Source of the DNA: Pseudomonadota bacterium
Lineage (GTDB): Bacteria > Myxococcota_A > UBA796 > GCA-2862545
Length of the DNA: 64,000 nt
Reading direction: 5' to 3'
NCBI GenBank assembly: GCA_947505245.1
Contig: CANNIZ010000003.1
Coordinates: 62,001-126,000 of the forward strand
Both the position numbers and the translations under genes were made by a program. Under the pieces are notes generated by a model that saw nothing but the letters and a program-made list of their open reading frames with translations, made no database searches and was not told the DNA's origin. Positions 9,475 through 18,464 of the stretch are shown in pieces (the first letter of the stretch is position 1; every line of letters begins with the position of its first letter).

Positions 9475-11061
9475 ATGAACCACCGAGTCGCCCCACTGTT
9501 GCCGATCGCCGCCGGTTTGTGTCTCGCTACGGAGGTGCGCTACTACGACGACGCCCTGCCAACGACGATGAACCCGATGTTCGCGCGCACGTCGGTGGAC
9601 TTCCGCACGGCGGATCTCGTGTTCGATCGCCTCGTGTACCGGAACGAGATCACGCAGGAGCTGCAGAGCGATGTGCTCGCGATGGACGAGTCCGGGGCGT
9701 TCCGCGCGGAATACCCGTCGGACGTGACGGTCCAGCTGTACGTGCGGGACGGGATCACCTGGCACGACGGGGTGCCGTTCGACGCGGACGACGTGTGTTT
9801 CACGCTCAACGCGATGCTGGACGAGCAGACGCCCTCACCGGTCGCGCAGCCGTTCCGGCTCGCGATCGACCACTGTGCGACGGCGCCTGACCACAAGTCG
9901 TTCGGCGTCACCTTCCGGCGCGTGTTCGCCGAGCCCCTCGCGCAGCTTCAGTTCCATGTGCTTCCAAAACACGCGTTCAACCCCGACTGGGGCCCCGTAT
10001 CGCCCGACCTGGACTTCTCGTCGCGCCCGATCGGAACCGGGCCGATGAGCGCTTCCCGAGGCCGCAAATCGGTGGCGTTCACGGCCTACCCGAACGGCCA
10101 CCACCACGCCCAGATCGCATCCTTGTCGATGAGCGAGGGCACCGACCCGTTCCTCGCCGTGCGCCGGCTGATCAACGGCGACGTCCACGGTCTTGTGAAC
10201 CTGCCTCGGGCGCTGCAGACCGACGTGATCGAGAGCAAGGTCGCCACCGTGAAGTCGACCGGAAGCGAGGGCTTCCTGTACATCGCCGTGAACACGAACA
10301 AGGGCCCGCTCGCGGATCGACGCGTCCGTCAGGCGCTGAACCTCACGATCGACCGCACGACGCTGCGGGAGGTCACCGTCGGATCGGGTCCCACGAACCC
10401 CGAGCCCGAGCTCGTCTCCGGCCCGTTCACGGCCACGTCGCCGTACTACAACCGCCAGGTCCCCGCGATCGAGCACGCCGATCCCGCGCGCGCGGAGGCG
10501 CTGCTCGTCGAGGCCGGCGCGGTCCGCCGCGAAGGCCGCTGGTTGTGGAACGACGAGGTGATCGCGTTCAAGATCGGCATCCACGCCCCGCTCGACGTCG
10601 AAGCCAACGACGTGCTGCGGCAGCTGCAGAACGAGCTCGAGCAGGCGGGCTTCTCGACCGAGGTCTACAAGATCAGCCAGGACGAGTGGGCGCGCAAGGT
10701 GGTCACCGGGCAGATGACCGACTTCGACCTGTTCGTCGGTTCCTGGCGCGTCGGGCGCATGTCCAGCGTGCAGAGCATGTTCCACTCGCGCACCGAAGAC
10801 GGCCTCGGCGCGCTCAACATCTTCAACTACAAGGACGCCGACACGGACAAGCTCCTCGACCGCTTTGACGCCGCCAAGACCGACGTCGAGGCGCGCGATC
10901 AATACCGCGTGCTCCACGCCCACCTCGCCGAGGACCTGCCGTACCTGTACCTGTGGTCTGTGGATCGGCGCAGCGCGTGGCGGAACGAGGTCCAGGACGT
11001 AACGATCGGCTCGGACCGGTACTTCGGCACGTTCGACGAGTGGCACGTCGCCGCGCCGTAG
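9475..11061 (+). CDS. Peptide/oligopeptide ABC-type substrate-binding protein (SBP family 5)
   Basis: The 528-residue sequence has the family-5 architecture. [11 protein letters not shown] near the N-terminus is followed by the [25 protein letters not shown] block, which corresponds to the F-x-L-R-x-G-V-x-F-x-D-G family signature. The later [16 protein letters not shown] matches the conserved 'RxAxxxAIDR' region. A hydrophobic N-terminus ([15 protein letters not shown]) suggests export. No permease or ATPase genes are adjacent, so this is an orphan binding protein or signals to another system. It is divergent from yebC. Confidence 0.88.
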   Translation: MNHRVAPLLPIAAGLCLATEVRYYDDALPTTMNPMFARTSVDFRTADLVFDRLVYRNEITQELQSDVLAMDESGAFRAEYPSDVTVQLYVRDGITWHDGVPFDADDVCFTLNAMLDEQTPSPVAQPFRLAIDHCATAPDHKSFGVTFRRVFAEPLAQLQFHVLPKHAFNPDWGPVSPDLDFSSRPIGTGPMSASRGRKSVAFTAYPNGHHHAQIASLSMSEGTDPFLAVRRLINGDVHGLVNLPRALQTDVIESKVATVKSTGSEGFLYIAVNTNKGPLADRRVRQALNLTIDRTTLREVTVGSGPTNPEPELVSGPFTATSPYYNRQVPAIEHADPARAEALLVEAGAVRREGRWLWNDEVIAFKIGIHAPLDVEANDVLRQLQNELEQAGFSTEVYKISQDEWARKVVTGQMTDFDLFVGSWRVGRMSSVQSMFHSRTEDGLGALNIFNYKDADTDKLLDRFDAAKTDVEARDQYRVLHAHLAEDLPYLYLWSVDRRSAWRNEVQDVTIGSDRYFGTFDEWHVAAP

Positions 11062-11143
11062 CAGACGACGTCGTTCGCCGTGCCGGGGCACCCCACACGT
11101 TCGGGCAGCGGACCGCCGCGTGATCGGCTAATCTCCCGGCCCG

Positions 11144-11614
11144 ATGGAGGTTCCAGTGGACGAGCAATACAGGCTCCCGATGGGCGTCGAATTCGACCCC
11201 GTCATGTTCGCCAAGGTCCAGAAGTGCTTTTGCGACGCCCTCGAAGTCGAGGTCGACGAGTGCGGCTACTACGCGAAGGTGCTCGACGATCTGGGCGCCG
11301 AATCGCTCGACCTGCTCGACGTCGTGTTCCGCCTCGAGCGGGCCTTCGACGTACAGATCCCCCGCGGCGGCGTCGAATCCAAGGCCAAGATGGTGGACGG
11401 CAAGCCCGGCGAGGTCGACGGCAAGTTGACCGCGATCGGCGCCGAGGTCCTCCGCAAGCTGATGCCGGAGGTGCCCGAGGAGGAGATCTTCGAGGGCCTG
11501 AAGACGACGGAGCTGCCGCGCGCGTTCCGCATCGGCACGTTCTACGTGCTCGTGTGGGTGCTCGTGACCGTGAAGCTGAAGGAAGCCGAGGCCCGGGCGG
11601 CGCTCGAAAAGTAG
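11144..11614 (+). CDS. Acyl-carrier-protein-like protein, unusually long
   Basis: Residues ~40-75 read LDDLGAESLDLLDVVFRLERAF, the ACP helix-II signature. Ser54 in ESLDL sits where 4'-phosphopantetheine is normally attached (D/E-S-L). Typical ACPs have 75-80 residues; this one has ~156, with a loop rich in Lys/Asp/Gly and a hydrophobic C-terminal helix (TFYVLVWVLVTV) that could be a membrane anchor. The GTG four codons into the frame is also a plausible start, because GGAGG lies five bases upstream of it. It lies 12 bases before an acyl-ACP-reductase homologue and in the same run as a ketosynthase. That context supports a carrier role. Confidence 0.7.
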   Translation: MEVPVDEQYRLPMGVEFDPVMFAKVQKCFCDALEVEVDECGYYAKVLDDLGAESLDLLDVVFRLERAFDVQIPRGGVESKAKMVDGKPGEVDGKLTAIGAEVLRKLMPEVPEEEIFEGLKTTELPRAFRIGTFYVLVWVLVTVKLKEAEARAALEK

Positions 11615-11626
11615 CTCGCGAGGTAT

Positions 11627-12604
11627 ATGAAACAGCCAACGCCGCGGTTCGCGTTCCTGATTCATCCGCTGGTGCCTCTGCATCGGCGGATCCTCGCGGC
11701 GCGGCGGCTCCACGTGCCGGGCATGCTCGCCAAGGACGCGGGCGTCGATCTGGTTGGACCAGGGGCGCTGGTGCGCATGCCCACCGCGGTCGGCGACGTC
11801 GAAGGGCTGATCATCGGGGTTCCTGACCTGCCGGCGCAGATCATCGGCGACCAGTCGCGCGCGCTCGCGTTGATGTTGCGCGCGACGCGATCGGCGGAAG
11901 CGCATGGCGCCCAGGTCATCGGGCTCGCCAACGCGCTCGGCGTGGTCGCGGGCCGCGGCTCGGAGCTCCAGCGGCACACCTCCCTCCCCGTCACGAGCGG
12001 GCAGGCGTCGACAGCGTGGGCCTGCACCGAGGTCACGCGCGCGATGCTGGTGAAGCGCGGCACACCGCGCGGACCGGTCGCGGTGTTCGGTTTCACCGGC
12101 ACCGTCGGGGACGCCGTCGCGACGCTGCTCGCCAGCGAAGGTGTGGACGTGCGCGTCGAGGCGGGAGGGCCGGCGCTAGCCCGCCGCGCTGACGCCGTCG
12201 GTGTGAAGGCCATGGAGCGCGAGGAGCTGCTGGCGACCTGCGATGTGCTCGTCGGCGCCTCGACGACCGGGCCCGTGCTCGCCCCCAGCCAGCTTCGCGC
12301 GAACACCGCGCTCGTCGACCTCGCCCTGCCCCCAACCCTCGAGCCGGGCCGACTCCCTCCGGGATTTGTACGCGTCCCGGGCGAGGCGCTTTACGTGCCG
12401 GCGCGCGTTCAGGCGGGCTTCTGGGGGCGCCTCTGGCTCCTGTTCGCGGGGTATGGCAGCGGCCGGGTGTACGCGTGTTTCGCGGAACCGGCGGTGATCG
12501 CGCTCACCGGTGAACGGAGCTTCTCGCAGGGGCGTCGCCTGGATCCAGCGCGCGTACGTGCGGTGGGGCTCGCGTTGCGTCATCTTGGCTTCCGGGCCGT
12601 GTGA
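11627..12604 (+). CDS. Acyl-ACP reductase homologue (cyanobacterial AAR type)
   Basis: AAR reduces fatty acyl-ACP to the aldehyde with NADPH through a Cys thioester. Several blocks of this 325-residue protein align by eye with the cyanobacterial enzyme as I recall it. The N-terminal RFAFLIHPL corresponds to its FGLIGHL. TSGQASTAW corresponds to TTGNTHTAY. The dinucleotide loop GFTGTVGDAV corresponds to GATGDIGSAV. Near the end, YACFAEP matches FACFAE, which contains the catalytic Cys, here Cys284; the distal HLGFRAV matches KHGFQPL. No aldehyde-deformylating oxygenase is beside it. It follows the ACP-like gene by 12 bases, and its end is 31 bases from the kinase start. The family call is good; the product and substrate chain are unknown. 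Confidence 0.75.
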   Translation: MKQPTPRFAFLIHPLVPLHRRILAARRLHVPGMLAKDAGVDLVGPGALVRMPTAVGDVEGLIIGVPDLPAQIIGDQSRALALMLRATRSAEAHGAQVIGLANALGVVAGRGSELQRHTSLPVTSGQASTAWACTEVTRAMLVKRGTPRGPVAVFGFTGTVGDAVATLLASEGVDVRVEAGGPALARRADAVGVKAMEREELLATCDVLVGASTTGPVLAPSQLRANTALVDLALPPTLEPGRLPPGFVRVPGEALYVPARVQAGFWGRLWLLFAGYGSGRVYACFAEPAVIALTGERSFSQGRRLDPARVRAVGLALRHLGFRAV

Positions 12605-12635
12605 TACTCTCCACGGCCTACGCCTGGAGACCGAT

Positions 12636-15158
12636 TTGTCCGCGTCCGGACTCGGACGAAAATTCCATTTCATCCGTGAGATCGCATCCGGCGGGTTCGG
12701 CAGTGTCTACCTCGCCAAGGTGATCCATGGGGACGGGTTTGCCCGCATCTGCGCGATCAAACTCCTCCATCCGAAATGGTCCGAAAACATCGAGATCGCC
12801 TCGCGAATGCGCGACGAGGCTCGCCTGCTGGGGTGGCTCCGGCACAAGAACCTGGTCGAGGTGCTCGACCTGACTCGCATCAACGGCCGCGTCGCCGTGA
12901 TCATGGAGTACCTCGAGGCGGTCGACATCAAGGCGGTCATCGCCGACGCGCTCGACCGCGCCGAGGCCATCCCCGTTCGCGTGTGCATCGAGATCTGCGC
13001 GTCGGTCGCGTCCGCGCTCGATGCCGCGTACAACCGCCCGCCGTACGCCGGCGAGAAGCCGCTCCACGTGATCCACCGCGACATCAAGCCGTCGAACATC
13101 ATGCTCGACACCTCCGGCTCGGTGAAGGTGCTCGACTTTGGCGTCGCGCGCGCGGACTTCGCCGAGCGCGAATCCAAGACGCAGGAGCTGTCGTTCGGCT
13201 CCATCGAATACATGCCGCCCGAGCGGCTCTTCTTCGAGCCAGACACGCCGCAGGGTGACGTCTACTCGCTCGGCGCGACGCTCTATGAGCTGCTGTCGCT
13301 CGAGAAATTCGGAAAGGCGAAGCTGCGCTCCGAGCAGATGGACGTCTACTTCGAGCAGCGCTGGAACGCGCTGCGCGAGCGCCGTGCGTTCCCAGGCCCC
13401 GAAGTCGAAGGCGAGGTTCACCTCCTGTTGCGCGACATGATGTCGTTCGACACGGACAGCCGCCTGATGGCCGCTGACTGCGTGAACCGCATGCGCGTCA
13501 TCGCGCGCCGATGCAACGAAGAGAGCCTGGTCGAGTGGGCCGAGGCCGTCGTGCCGCCGGTATTTCACACCCTCTCCACGCAGGCGGTCGCCGAGTCGAG
13601 CGACTCGCTCGCAGGTCAGACGCTCACGGAAGACGCGCGCGGGTTCGGCAAAGACGACGAAACCTCCGACGTCTCCACGGCGCCTGCGCCGCCCGAGTTC
13701 CTCAAGCCCGATCCCGATGACGATGACGACAGCCTCGATGAGTCGGGCCGGTTGGCCGACGAGCAGTGGAAGAAGGTAAAAGAGCAGACGCTGAACGACA
13801 TCGAGAAGAAGCCCGCGCCGACGCTCGCTCCCGTCGTTGCAAAAGCGCCGCCAGCGCCACCGCCGCCCGCTCCACCGCCGGTCGTCGTCGCTCCGCCGGT
13901 CGTCGTCGCTCCGCCGGTCGTCGTCGCTCCGCCGGTCGTCGTCGCTCCGCCGGTCGTCGTCGCTCCGCCGCCCGTCACACCCAAGGCCGAGCCGCCCCCG
14001 CTGCCACAGGCGCCGCCGGTCGTGGCGCTCGGACGGGCGTCTCCGGTGGCCTTCGTCGCGCCGCCGCCCGCCGCGCCGCCGCCGCCCGTCGCGCAGCCCG
14101 CGGCCGAAGCTCCTCCACCAAAGGCAAAGCTGAAGCCACCTCCGAAGGCGGCGGTCGAGAGCGCGGCAGCAGAGAAGACGGAGCCGTCCACGGACCCGGG
14201 CGCCGAGGAGCGCACCGCCGCGCCCCCCAAGAAGGAGCCGCCGCCGCCCCCTGCGAAGTCGCCTGGAAGCGACGTACCGCCGCCCATCCGGAGCTCGATC
14301 AAGTCGATCCCGGTGTCGAGCGACGAAGACGAAGACGTCGAGGACCCGCCGACGGTCGCGGTCGCCGCGATCAAGAAGGCGGCGGACGTTCCAAAGAAGA
14401 AGAAGAAGGCAGAGGCTCCACCACCGAAGGTCGAGGCGCCAAAGGCCGTCGAGGCGCCAAAGGCCGTCGAGGCGCCAAAGGCCGTCGAGGCGCCAAAGGC
14501 CGTCGAGGCGCCAAAGGCCGTCGAGGCGCCAAAGGCCGCGCCAACGAAGGCCGCCGAGGCCCCGCAGGCCGAGCCCTTGCCTCCCAAAAAGGCGCCCCCT
14601 GCCCTCATCAAAGCGTCGGACGGCGACGGCGAATCCCCACCCGCCGTAAAGCCGCCGAAGAAGAAGAAGTCGCCTCCCCCCCTCCCGAAAGACGACGCGA
14701 CGGAGGAGGAGAGCGAAGAGGGCGGACGGAGCTGGGGCCTCATCATCGGTGTTGCCGTGTTCCTCGTCGTCGTGGTCGGCGGAGTGGTGCTGTTCGGCGT
14801 GCTCGGCCTCGGCGTAGGCGGGGCCGCGATCGTCGCGTCCCAGAACGCGGCCGTTCCGAGCGTGCCCGTCGAGGTGCCTGCGGTCGACCCGCCCGAGCCG
14901 CCGAAGCCGGCGCCGCCAAAGATTGAGGGTCCAGTCGCAAAATTCACCAGCGTGGCGCCGGGCACCAAGAAGGTCACCGTCAAGTGTGACAAGGGGAGCG
15001 GCGAGGGCACCACCGAGGCCGAGGTCGCCGCTGAGGGCGCTGGCAAGTGCACCGTCACGGCCGTGGACGACAAGCGCAAGCGCTACATCACGGTCGTAAA
15101 GGACGTGAAGGCGCAGGCGTACACGTGCTTCACGGACGGCGGCAAGGAATGCCTCTAG
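12636..15158 (+). CDS. Transmembrane Ser/Thr protein kinase with Pro/Ala-rich repeat stalk
   Basis: A full Hanks-type kinase domain fills residues ~10-280. The Gly loop is ASGGFGSVYLAK, the ATP-anchoring Lys42 lies in CAIKLL, the catalytic loop is VIHRDIKPSNIML (~145-157), VLDFGVA follows at ~167, and YMPPERL is the APE equivalent. A long acidic and Pro/Ala-rich region with two perfect 18-base arrays follows. One membrane helix sits at ~699-735 (GLIIGVAVFLVVVVGGVVLF), and a ~105-residue outer domain has two C-terminal Cys. The TTG at 12636 is chosen because GGAGA precedes it and it begins just before the kinase fold; upstream in-frame starts lie inside the reductase gene. The stop overlaps the ketosynthase start, which argues for co-expression with the acyl-chain genes. 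Confidence 0.88.
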   Translation: MSASGLGRKFHFIREIASGGFGSVYLAKVIHGDGFARICAIKLLHPKWSENIEIASRMRDEARLLGWLRHKNLVEVLDLTRINGRVAVIMEYLEAVDIKAVIADALDRAEAIPVRVCIEICASVASALDAAYNRPPYAGEKPLHVIHRDIKPSNIMLDTSGSVKVLDFGVARADFAERESKTQELSFGSIEYMPPERLFFEPDTPQGDVYSLGATLYELLSLEKFGKAKLRSEQMDVYFEQRWNALRERRAFPGPEVEGEVHLLLRDMMSFDTDSRLMAADCVNRMRVIARRCNEESLVEWAEAVVPPVFHTLSTQAVAESSDSLAGQTLTEDARGFGKDDETSDVSTAPAPPEFLKPDPDDDDDSLDESGRLADEQWKKVKEQTLNDIEKKPAPTLAPVVAKAPPAPPPPAPPPVVVAPPVVVAPPVVVAPPVVVAPPVVVAPPPVTPKAEPPPLPQAPPVVALGRASPVAFVAPPPAAPPPPVAQPAAEAPPPKAKLKPPPKAAVESAAAEKTEPSTDPGAEERTAAPPKKEPPPPPAKSPGSDVPPPIRSSIKSIPVSSDEDEDVEDPPTVAVAAIKKAADVPKKKKKAEAPPPKVEAPKAVEAPKAVEAPKAVEAPKAVEAPKAVEAPKAAPTKAAEAPQAEPLPPKKAPPALIKASDGDGESPPAVKPPKKKKSPPPLPKDDATEEESEEGGRSWGLIIGVAVFLVVVVGGVVLFGVLGLGVGGAAIVASQNAAVPSVPVEVPAVDPPEPPKPAPPKIEGPVAKFTSVAPGTKKVTVKCDKGSGEGTTEAEVAAEGAGKCTVTAVDDKRKRYITVVKDVKAQAYTCFTDGGKECL
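13881..13970 (+). repeat. Five 18-bp tandem repeats encoding (VVVAPP)5
   Basis: The unit GTCGTCGTCGCTCCGCCG occurs five times in perfect tandem. It encodes a six-residue Val-Val-Val-Ala-Pro-Pro module in the kinase stalk. The perfect identity suggests recent expansion by slippage or recombination. Confidence 0.95.
14430..14537 (+). repeat. Six 18-bp tandem repeats encoding (VEAPKA)6
   Basis: The unit GTCGAGGCGCCAAAGGCC occurs six times in perfect tandem and encodes Val-Glu-Ala-Pro-Lys-Ala. It is unrelated in sequence to the (VVVAPP) array 460 bases upstream but has the same 18-base period, and lies in the same predicted cytoplasmic stalk. Confidence 0.95.
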
Positions 15159-16393
15159 GCGATCCCGTCGCCGTGACGGCCGTGGGCATCGTCTGTGGCC
15201 TCGGGCGAGGGTGCGACGAGGTGGTCGCCTCGCTGCTCGCCCACCGCAGCGGAGCCGCGCCGATTCGCAACTACCCGGTTCCGGGGCTCGCTTCGGGGAC
15301 GGCCGTGGAGGTGCGAGGGCCCGTGCCTTCCCTGCCGGGCTTTTCCGACGACCGCAAGGTGGAGCTCCTGGCGCTCGCCGTCGAACAGGCGCTCATCAAC
15401 GCCCCCCACGTCGAACCCGCACGGCGCGGCGTGTTCCTCGGCACGGGCCTGTCGTCGGTCACGCCCCAGGAGCTCGAGGAGGACTTCTTCCCGTACGTGA
15501 AGTTCCCCGACGGCTTCACCACGCGCGACCTCGATCAGGCCGCGCGAAGCTTTGACTTCGAGGCCGCGGTGCGCGACCTGCGACCCGGCGGCGTCGGTCC
15601 GCCTCGCCACCGACCCGAGCGCGCTGCCCGCTACGTCGCCGAGCGCTTCGGCGCGACCGGTCCCCGCGGCACCACGTTCTCGGCCTGCGCCGCCGGAGCC
15701 GAAGCGATCGCCCTCGGCATGCGCGCCATTCAGCGCGGCGAGGCCGACGTGGTGCTCGCAGGCGCCCACGACGCCATGGTGCACCCGCTCGGCATGATGT
15801 CGTTCGCGGTGCTCGGCGCGCTCACGAACACCGTCGGGCGGCCGTTTGACCGCCGCCGTGACGGCTTCCTGCTCGGCGAAGGGGCCGCGGTGCTGCGACT
15901 CGAGCGCCTTGACCGCTGCACGTCCCGCCCCCTCGCGCTGCTGCTCGGCGCGGGCACCTCGCTCGACGCCCACGGAATCACCGCGCCGCACCCGGACGGG
16001 CGCGGGGCCGAACACAGCATGCGGCGAGCCCTCCGCGACGCCGGCAAGACACCCGCGGACGTGCGCTGGGTCAACGCGCACGCGACGGCTACACCCGTCG
16101 GGGACATCGCGGAAGCCAAGGCGATCGCCCGGTTGCTTGGCCCCGGCGTCCCCACCTCGAGCCTGAAGGGCGCCGTCGGGCACGTGATCGCCGCCGCCGG
16201 CGCCGTAGAAGCCGCAGCGACGGTGCTCGCGATGGCGCGTGGGTTCACCCCCGGCACGGTAGGTTGTGAAGAGCCCGACGACCTTGGAATCACCGTACAG
16301 ATCGAGCCCACGTCGCGACCCCCGGGCCTCACGCTCTCGAACAGCTTCGGGTTTGGCGGGCAGAATTGCACGCTGGTGTTCGACCAGGCGTGA
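15149..16393 (+). CDS. Beta-ketoacyl-ACP synthase (FabF/KS-like)
   Basis: This thiolase-fold condensing enzyme of 414 residues has the catalytic triad of a ketosynthase. Cys180 lies in FSACAAGAEAIALG, His311 in VNAHATATPVGD, and His345 in LKGAVGHVIAAAG, with spacing typical of FabF. A C-terminal NSFGFGGQNCTLVF matches the usual end motif. The start ATG at 15149 overlaps the kinase stop by ten bases. The N-terminal part (residues ~85-150) diverges from housekeeping FabF, so a role in a dedicated acyl or polyketide chain is more likely than general fatty-acid synthesis. The upstream ACP-like and acyl-ACP-reductase genes on the same strand support this. Confidence 0.9.
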   Translation: MPLGDPVAVTAVGIVCGLGRGCDEVVASLLAHRSGAAPIRNYPVPGLASGTAVEVRGPVPSLPGFSDDRKVELLALAVEQALINAPHVEPARRGVFLGTGLSSVTPQELEEDFFPYVKFPDGFTTRDLDQAARSFDFEAAVRDLRPGGVGPPRHRPERAARYVAERFGATGPRGTTFSACAAGAEAIALGMRAIQRGEADVVLAGAHDAMVHPLGMMSFAVLGALTNTVGRPFDRRRDGFLLGEGAAVLRLERLDRCTSRPLALLLGAGTSLDAHGITAPHPDGRGAEHSMRRALRDAGKTPADVRWVNAHATATPVGDIAEAKAIARLLGPGVPTSSLKGAVGHVIAAAGAVEAAATVLAMARGFTPGTVGCEEPDDLGITVQIEPTSRPPGLTLSNSFGFGGQNCTLVFDQA

Positions 16394-16399
16394 CGACGA

Positions 16400-17044
16400 T
16401 CAGCAGCCTGCGACCACCGTCGTACACACGCCAGCGTCGCTACACACCGCGTCGACCGAGCCCTCGTCGCACATCTTCACGGGGTGATCGCGCGGTGTCG
16501 TGGGCTTGATCGGGTGCAGGCGCGGCGCTCGCTCGAAGTCGCAGTCCTTGAACGACGTACACGGGATCGGCTCGACCCACTGCCGCACGCACTTCGTCGT
16601 GGCCGTGTCACATCGGCAGAAGGCCCCTTCCGAGGTGATCGGCCCCACCATCGTCTGCCCGTGCAGGTGGCAGGTGCCGGTGCCGAGGTCGATGGCACAG
16701 TCGGCATCCGCGACGCACCCTGCGGGCGAAGCGCCCGCCGCGTCATCCTTCCAATGGTTCGTACACATGCGCTCGACGCACGAGCACACGCCTGGCGCCG
16801 GTGCGGACTCGTCGCAAGTCGCCGCGATGGGCGTGCCCTTGCCGCAGCGCGCCGGCATACACGGGTCGTCCCACGCACAGTCGGCGTCGGTCGTACAGCG
16901 GTCTCCGCGCCAGGTCGGCTCGATCGACTTCGGCGACGCCGCCGCGACCTGAACGGGGGGTGCGGCCGGCGCGGGTGGCGGCTCGACCGCACCGGCGCAG
17001 GCGCAGAGCAACACGATGGAGGCCAGGAGGGTGGGGCGAAACAT
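16400..17044 (-). CDS. Cys-rich secreted lipoprotein
   Basis: The N-terminus (LLASIVLLCACAG) is a signal peptide with a lipobox-like LCAC, followed by a Pro/Ala linker. The mature part contains about 18 Cys in repeated CxxDADCA/CxxDxDC blocks (DRCTTDADCAWDDPCMP, GCVADADCAIDLG, CTSFKDCDFE). These are common in secreted myxobacterial proteins and are expected to be disulfide-bonded. The function is unknown. It is convergent with the ketosynthase gene, with only six bases between the stops. Confidence 0.75.
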   Translation of the reverse strand: MFRPTLLASIVLLCACAGAVEPPPAPAAPPVQVAAASPKSIEPTWRGDRCTTDADCAWDDPCMPARCGKGTPIAATCDESAPAPGVCSCVERMCTNHWKDDAAGASPAGCVADADCAIDLGTGTCHLHGQTMVGPITSEGAFCRCDTATTKCVRQWVEPIPCTSFKDCDFERAPRLHPIKPTTPRDHPVKMCDEGSVDAVCSDAGVCTTVVAGC

Positions 17045-17067
17045 TCAGCCTCCGGAGGGCCCCTAAT

Positions 17068-17637
17068 TCACTCTTTGCCGCCGTGGAAGATCACGTCGAT
17101 TTCAGCGCCGACGAACGCCGAGCTGTACGACATGGACTCGGTGGACGCGATGAAGTCGGTGCACAGGCCGAGCGCTACGCCCATCGGCGAGGACGAGTCC
17201 AGGTCGCGGAAGTCGCGACGCACGGCGAGGCGCGTGTACACGCCGTCATAGTGCTGCTTGAAGCCGTCGGTGCCGGTGGTGACGGCGTAGCCGAGGCCCG
17301 CCTGGAAGTTGATCACGCCGCCCGTCTCGAACACCACGCGCGGGGTGACCAGGCGCATGTTGCGGCTCGCTGACCGCGCCATACCCGTGTACCCGAGGCC
17401 GAGGCCGAAGCGGTAGAAGTCCGAGTCCACGCGACCGAACAAGAACGTTCCCTGCCCACCATACTGGAACGCCGTCGTGGGCTCGAGGCGTTGGTCCGGC
17501 GCGTCCTTGAACAGCACGGGACCGGCGGTGGTCCCGCCGAGTCGGGCCTCCCACCGGGAAAAGATCGGCCCGTCTGCCGCGACTGCAGGGGTCGACAGCG
17601 TCGCGAGCAGAGAGCCGAAAAGGAGAAAGGGGGTCAT
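17068..17637 (-). CDS. Predicted outer-membrane beta-barrel protein
   Basis: The ATG at 17637 follows GGAGGACCTCGC. It gives a Sec signal (LLFGSLLATLSTPAVAA) with a likely AxA cleavage site near residue 20. The ~168-residue mature part alternates short amphipathic strands ending in aromatic residues (AFQYGGQGTFLFGRV, YRFGLGLGYTG, INFQAGLGYAV, MGVALGLCTDF, AFVGAEIDVIF). This pattern fits a small 8-stranded barrel such as the OmpX/OmpW type. A long frame that continues upstream has no signal and is out of keeping with the neighbouring genes. Confidence 0.7.
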   Translation of the reverse strand: MTPFLLFGSLLATLSTPAVAADGPIFSRWEARLGGTTAGPVLFKDAPDQRLEPTTAFQYGGQGTFLFGRVDSDFYRFGLGLGYTGMARSASRNMRLVTPRVVFETGGVINFQAGLGYAVTTGTDGFKQHYDGVYTRLAVRRDFRDLDSSSPMGVALGLCTDFIASTESMSYSSAFVGAEIDVIFHGGKE

Positions 17638-17759
17638 GCGAGGTCCTCCAGGGCGAATGGGTCGCCGTAGGCCAGAGGATGCCCTGAATCGCGGCTGGCG
17701 TAACGATCCGCAGCCGACAAAACGTACCGCCCCTGTGTACGCGCCGCCGAGCCGACCCG

Positions 17760-18464
17760 TCAGGGCGCGCTGGTGTCCGTGTCCGTGGACGTGTCGGTGT
17801 GTGTGCCCGTGTCGGTGTCCGTGTCGGGCGCCGGGTCCGTGTCGGTGTCGGTAGGGTCGTCCGAGTCTGGAGCGCTCGCGCCCAACGGGCTCGCCGTCGC
17901 GACAGGCCCCTGGGCGCGTTCCGTGTCCGAAACGCGGCCGTTTTGATCGCCATCCACGTACAGGCCCGACCCGGTCTCGACGGCGAGCAGCACCGCGTCG
18001 TAGCCGGGAACGCCGCGCTCGATCAGCACGTCGTCGACGGCGCCCGAGACGTCGACGAAGTCCGGCGTACCGAATTCGAGGACGTAGGCGCCAGGGGACG
18101 CCGACACAGGCGACAGGCGGATGCCCGCCGTCTCCATACGCACCCGGAAGCTGTGGCCGCCGGCGGTCGTACCCGTCACTTCCAGCCGATCGCTCGGGAT
18201 CACATCGATGTTGCACACCGCGCCGTCGGGCATGGCGATCGCGTCGCGCGCGAGCAGATCCAGCGTGCCGGGCGTGGCAGTCGTCACCGTCCCGTCGCTA
18301 CAGGCCGTGAATTCGACGCGCGCCACCGGCAGGATGGCCGAGTCGACATTTCCGCCGGCGACACGGGCGAGCTGCGCGTCCATCGTCGGGTTTCCGACGG
18401 CGGTGCCCGTGTGGTCCACGAAGCAACCACCGAGGACCGCGAACAGCGCCAGGCGGGGACTCAT
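17760..18464 (-). CDS. Lipoprotein with Asp-Thr repeat tail, coupled to a TIGR02147 regulator
   Basis: The start ATG at 18464 overlaps the stop of the TIGR02147 gene (ATGA). The N-terminus LALFAVLGGCFVD gives a lipobox with Cys about residue 14. The mature ~220 residues are beta-rich and end in an Asp/Thr repeat (TDTDTDPAPDTDTDTGTHTD) encoded by GTGTCC-type hexamers at about 17765-17850. In several predatory or fibrolytic lineages I recall TIGR02147 genes sitting next to lipoprotein genes of this kind. The linkage is therefore likely functional, with the regulator and lipoprotein made together. No enzymatic motif is visible. Confidence 0.75.
   Translation of the reverse strand: MSPRLALFAVLGGCFVDHTGTAVGNPTMDAQLARVAGGNVDSAILPVARVEFTACSDGTVTTATPGTLDLLARDAIAMPDGAVCNIDVIPSDRLEVTGTTAGGHSFRVRMETAGIRLSPVSASPGAYVLEFGTPDFVDVSGAVDDVLIERGVPGYDAVLLAVETGSGLYVDGDQNGRVSDTERAQGPVATASPLGASAPDSDDPTDTDTDPAPDTDTDTGTHTDTSTDTDTSAP

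Noticed and set aside
13616-15079. 487-codon minus-strand frame opposite the kinase stalk (Gly/Thr-rich)
   Set aside because: It is a mirror of the Pro/Ala repeats; Gly/Thr runs are the complement of the Pro/Val/Ala arrays and no ribosome-binding site or family is present.
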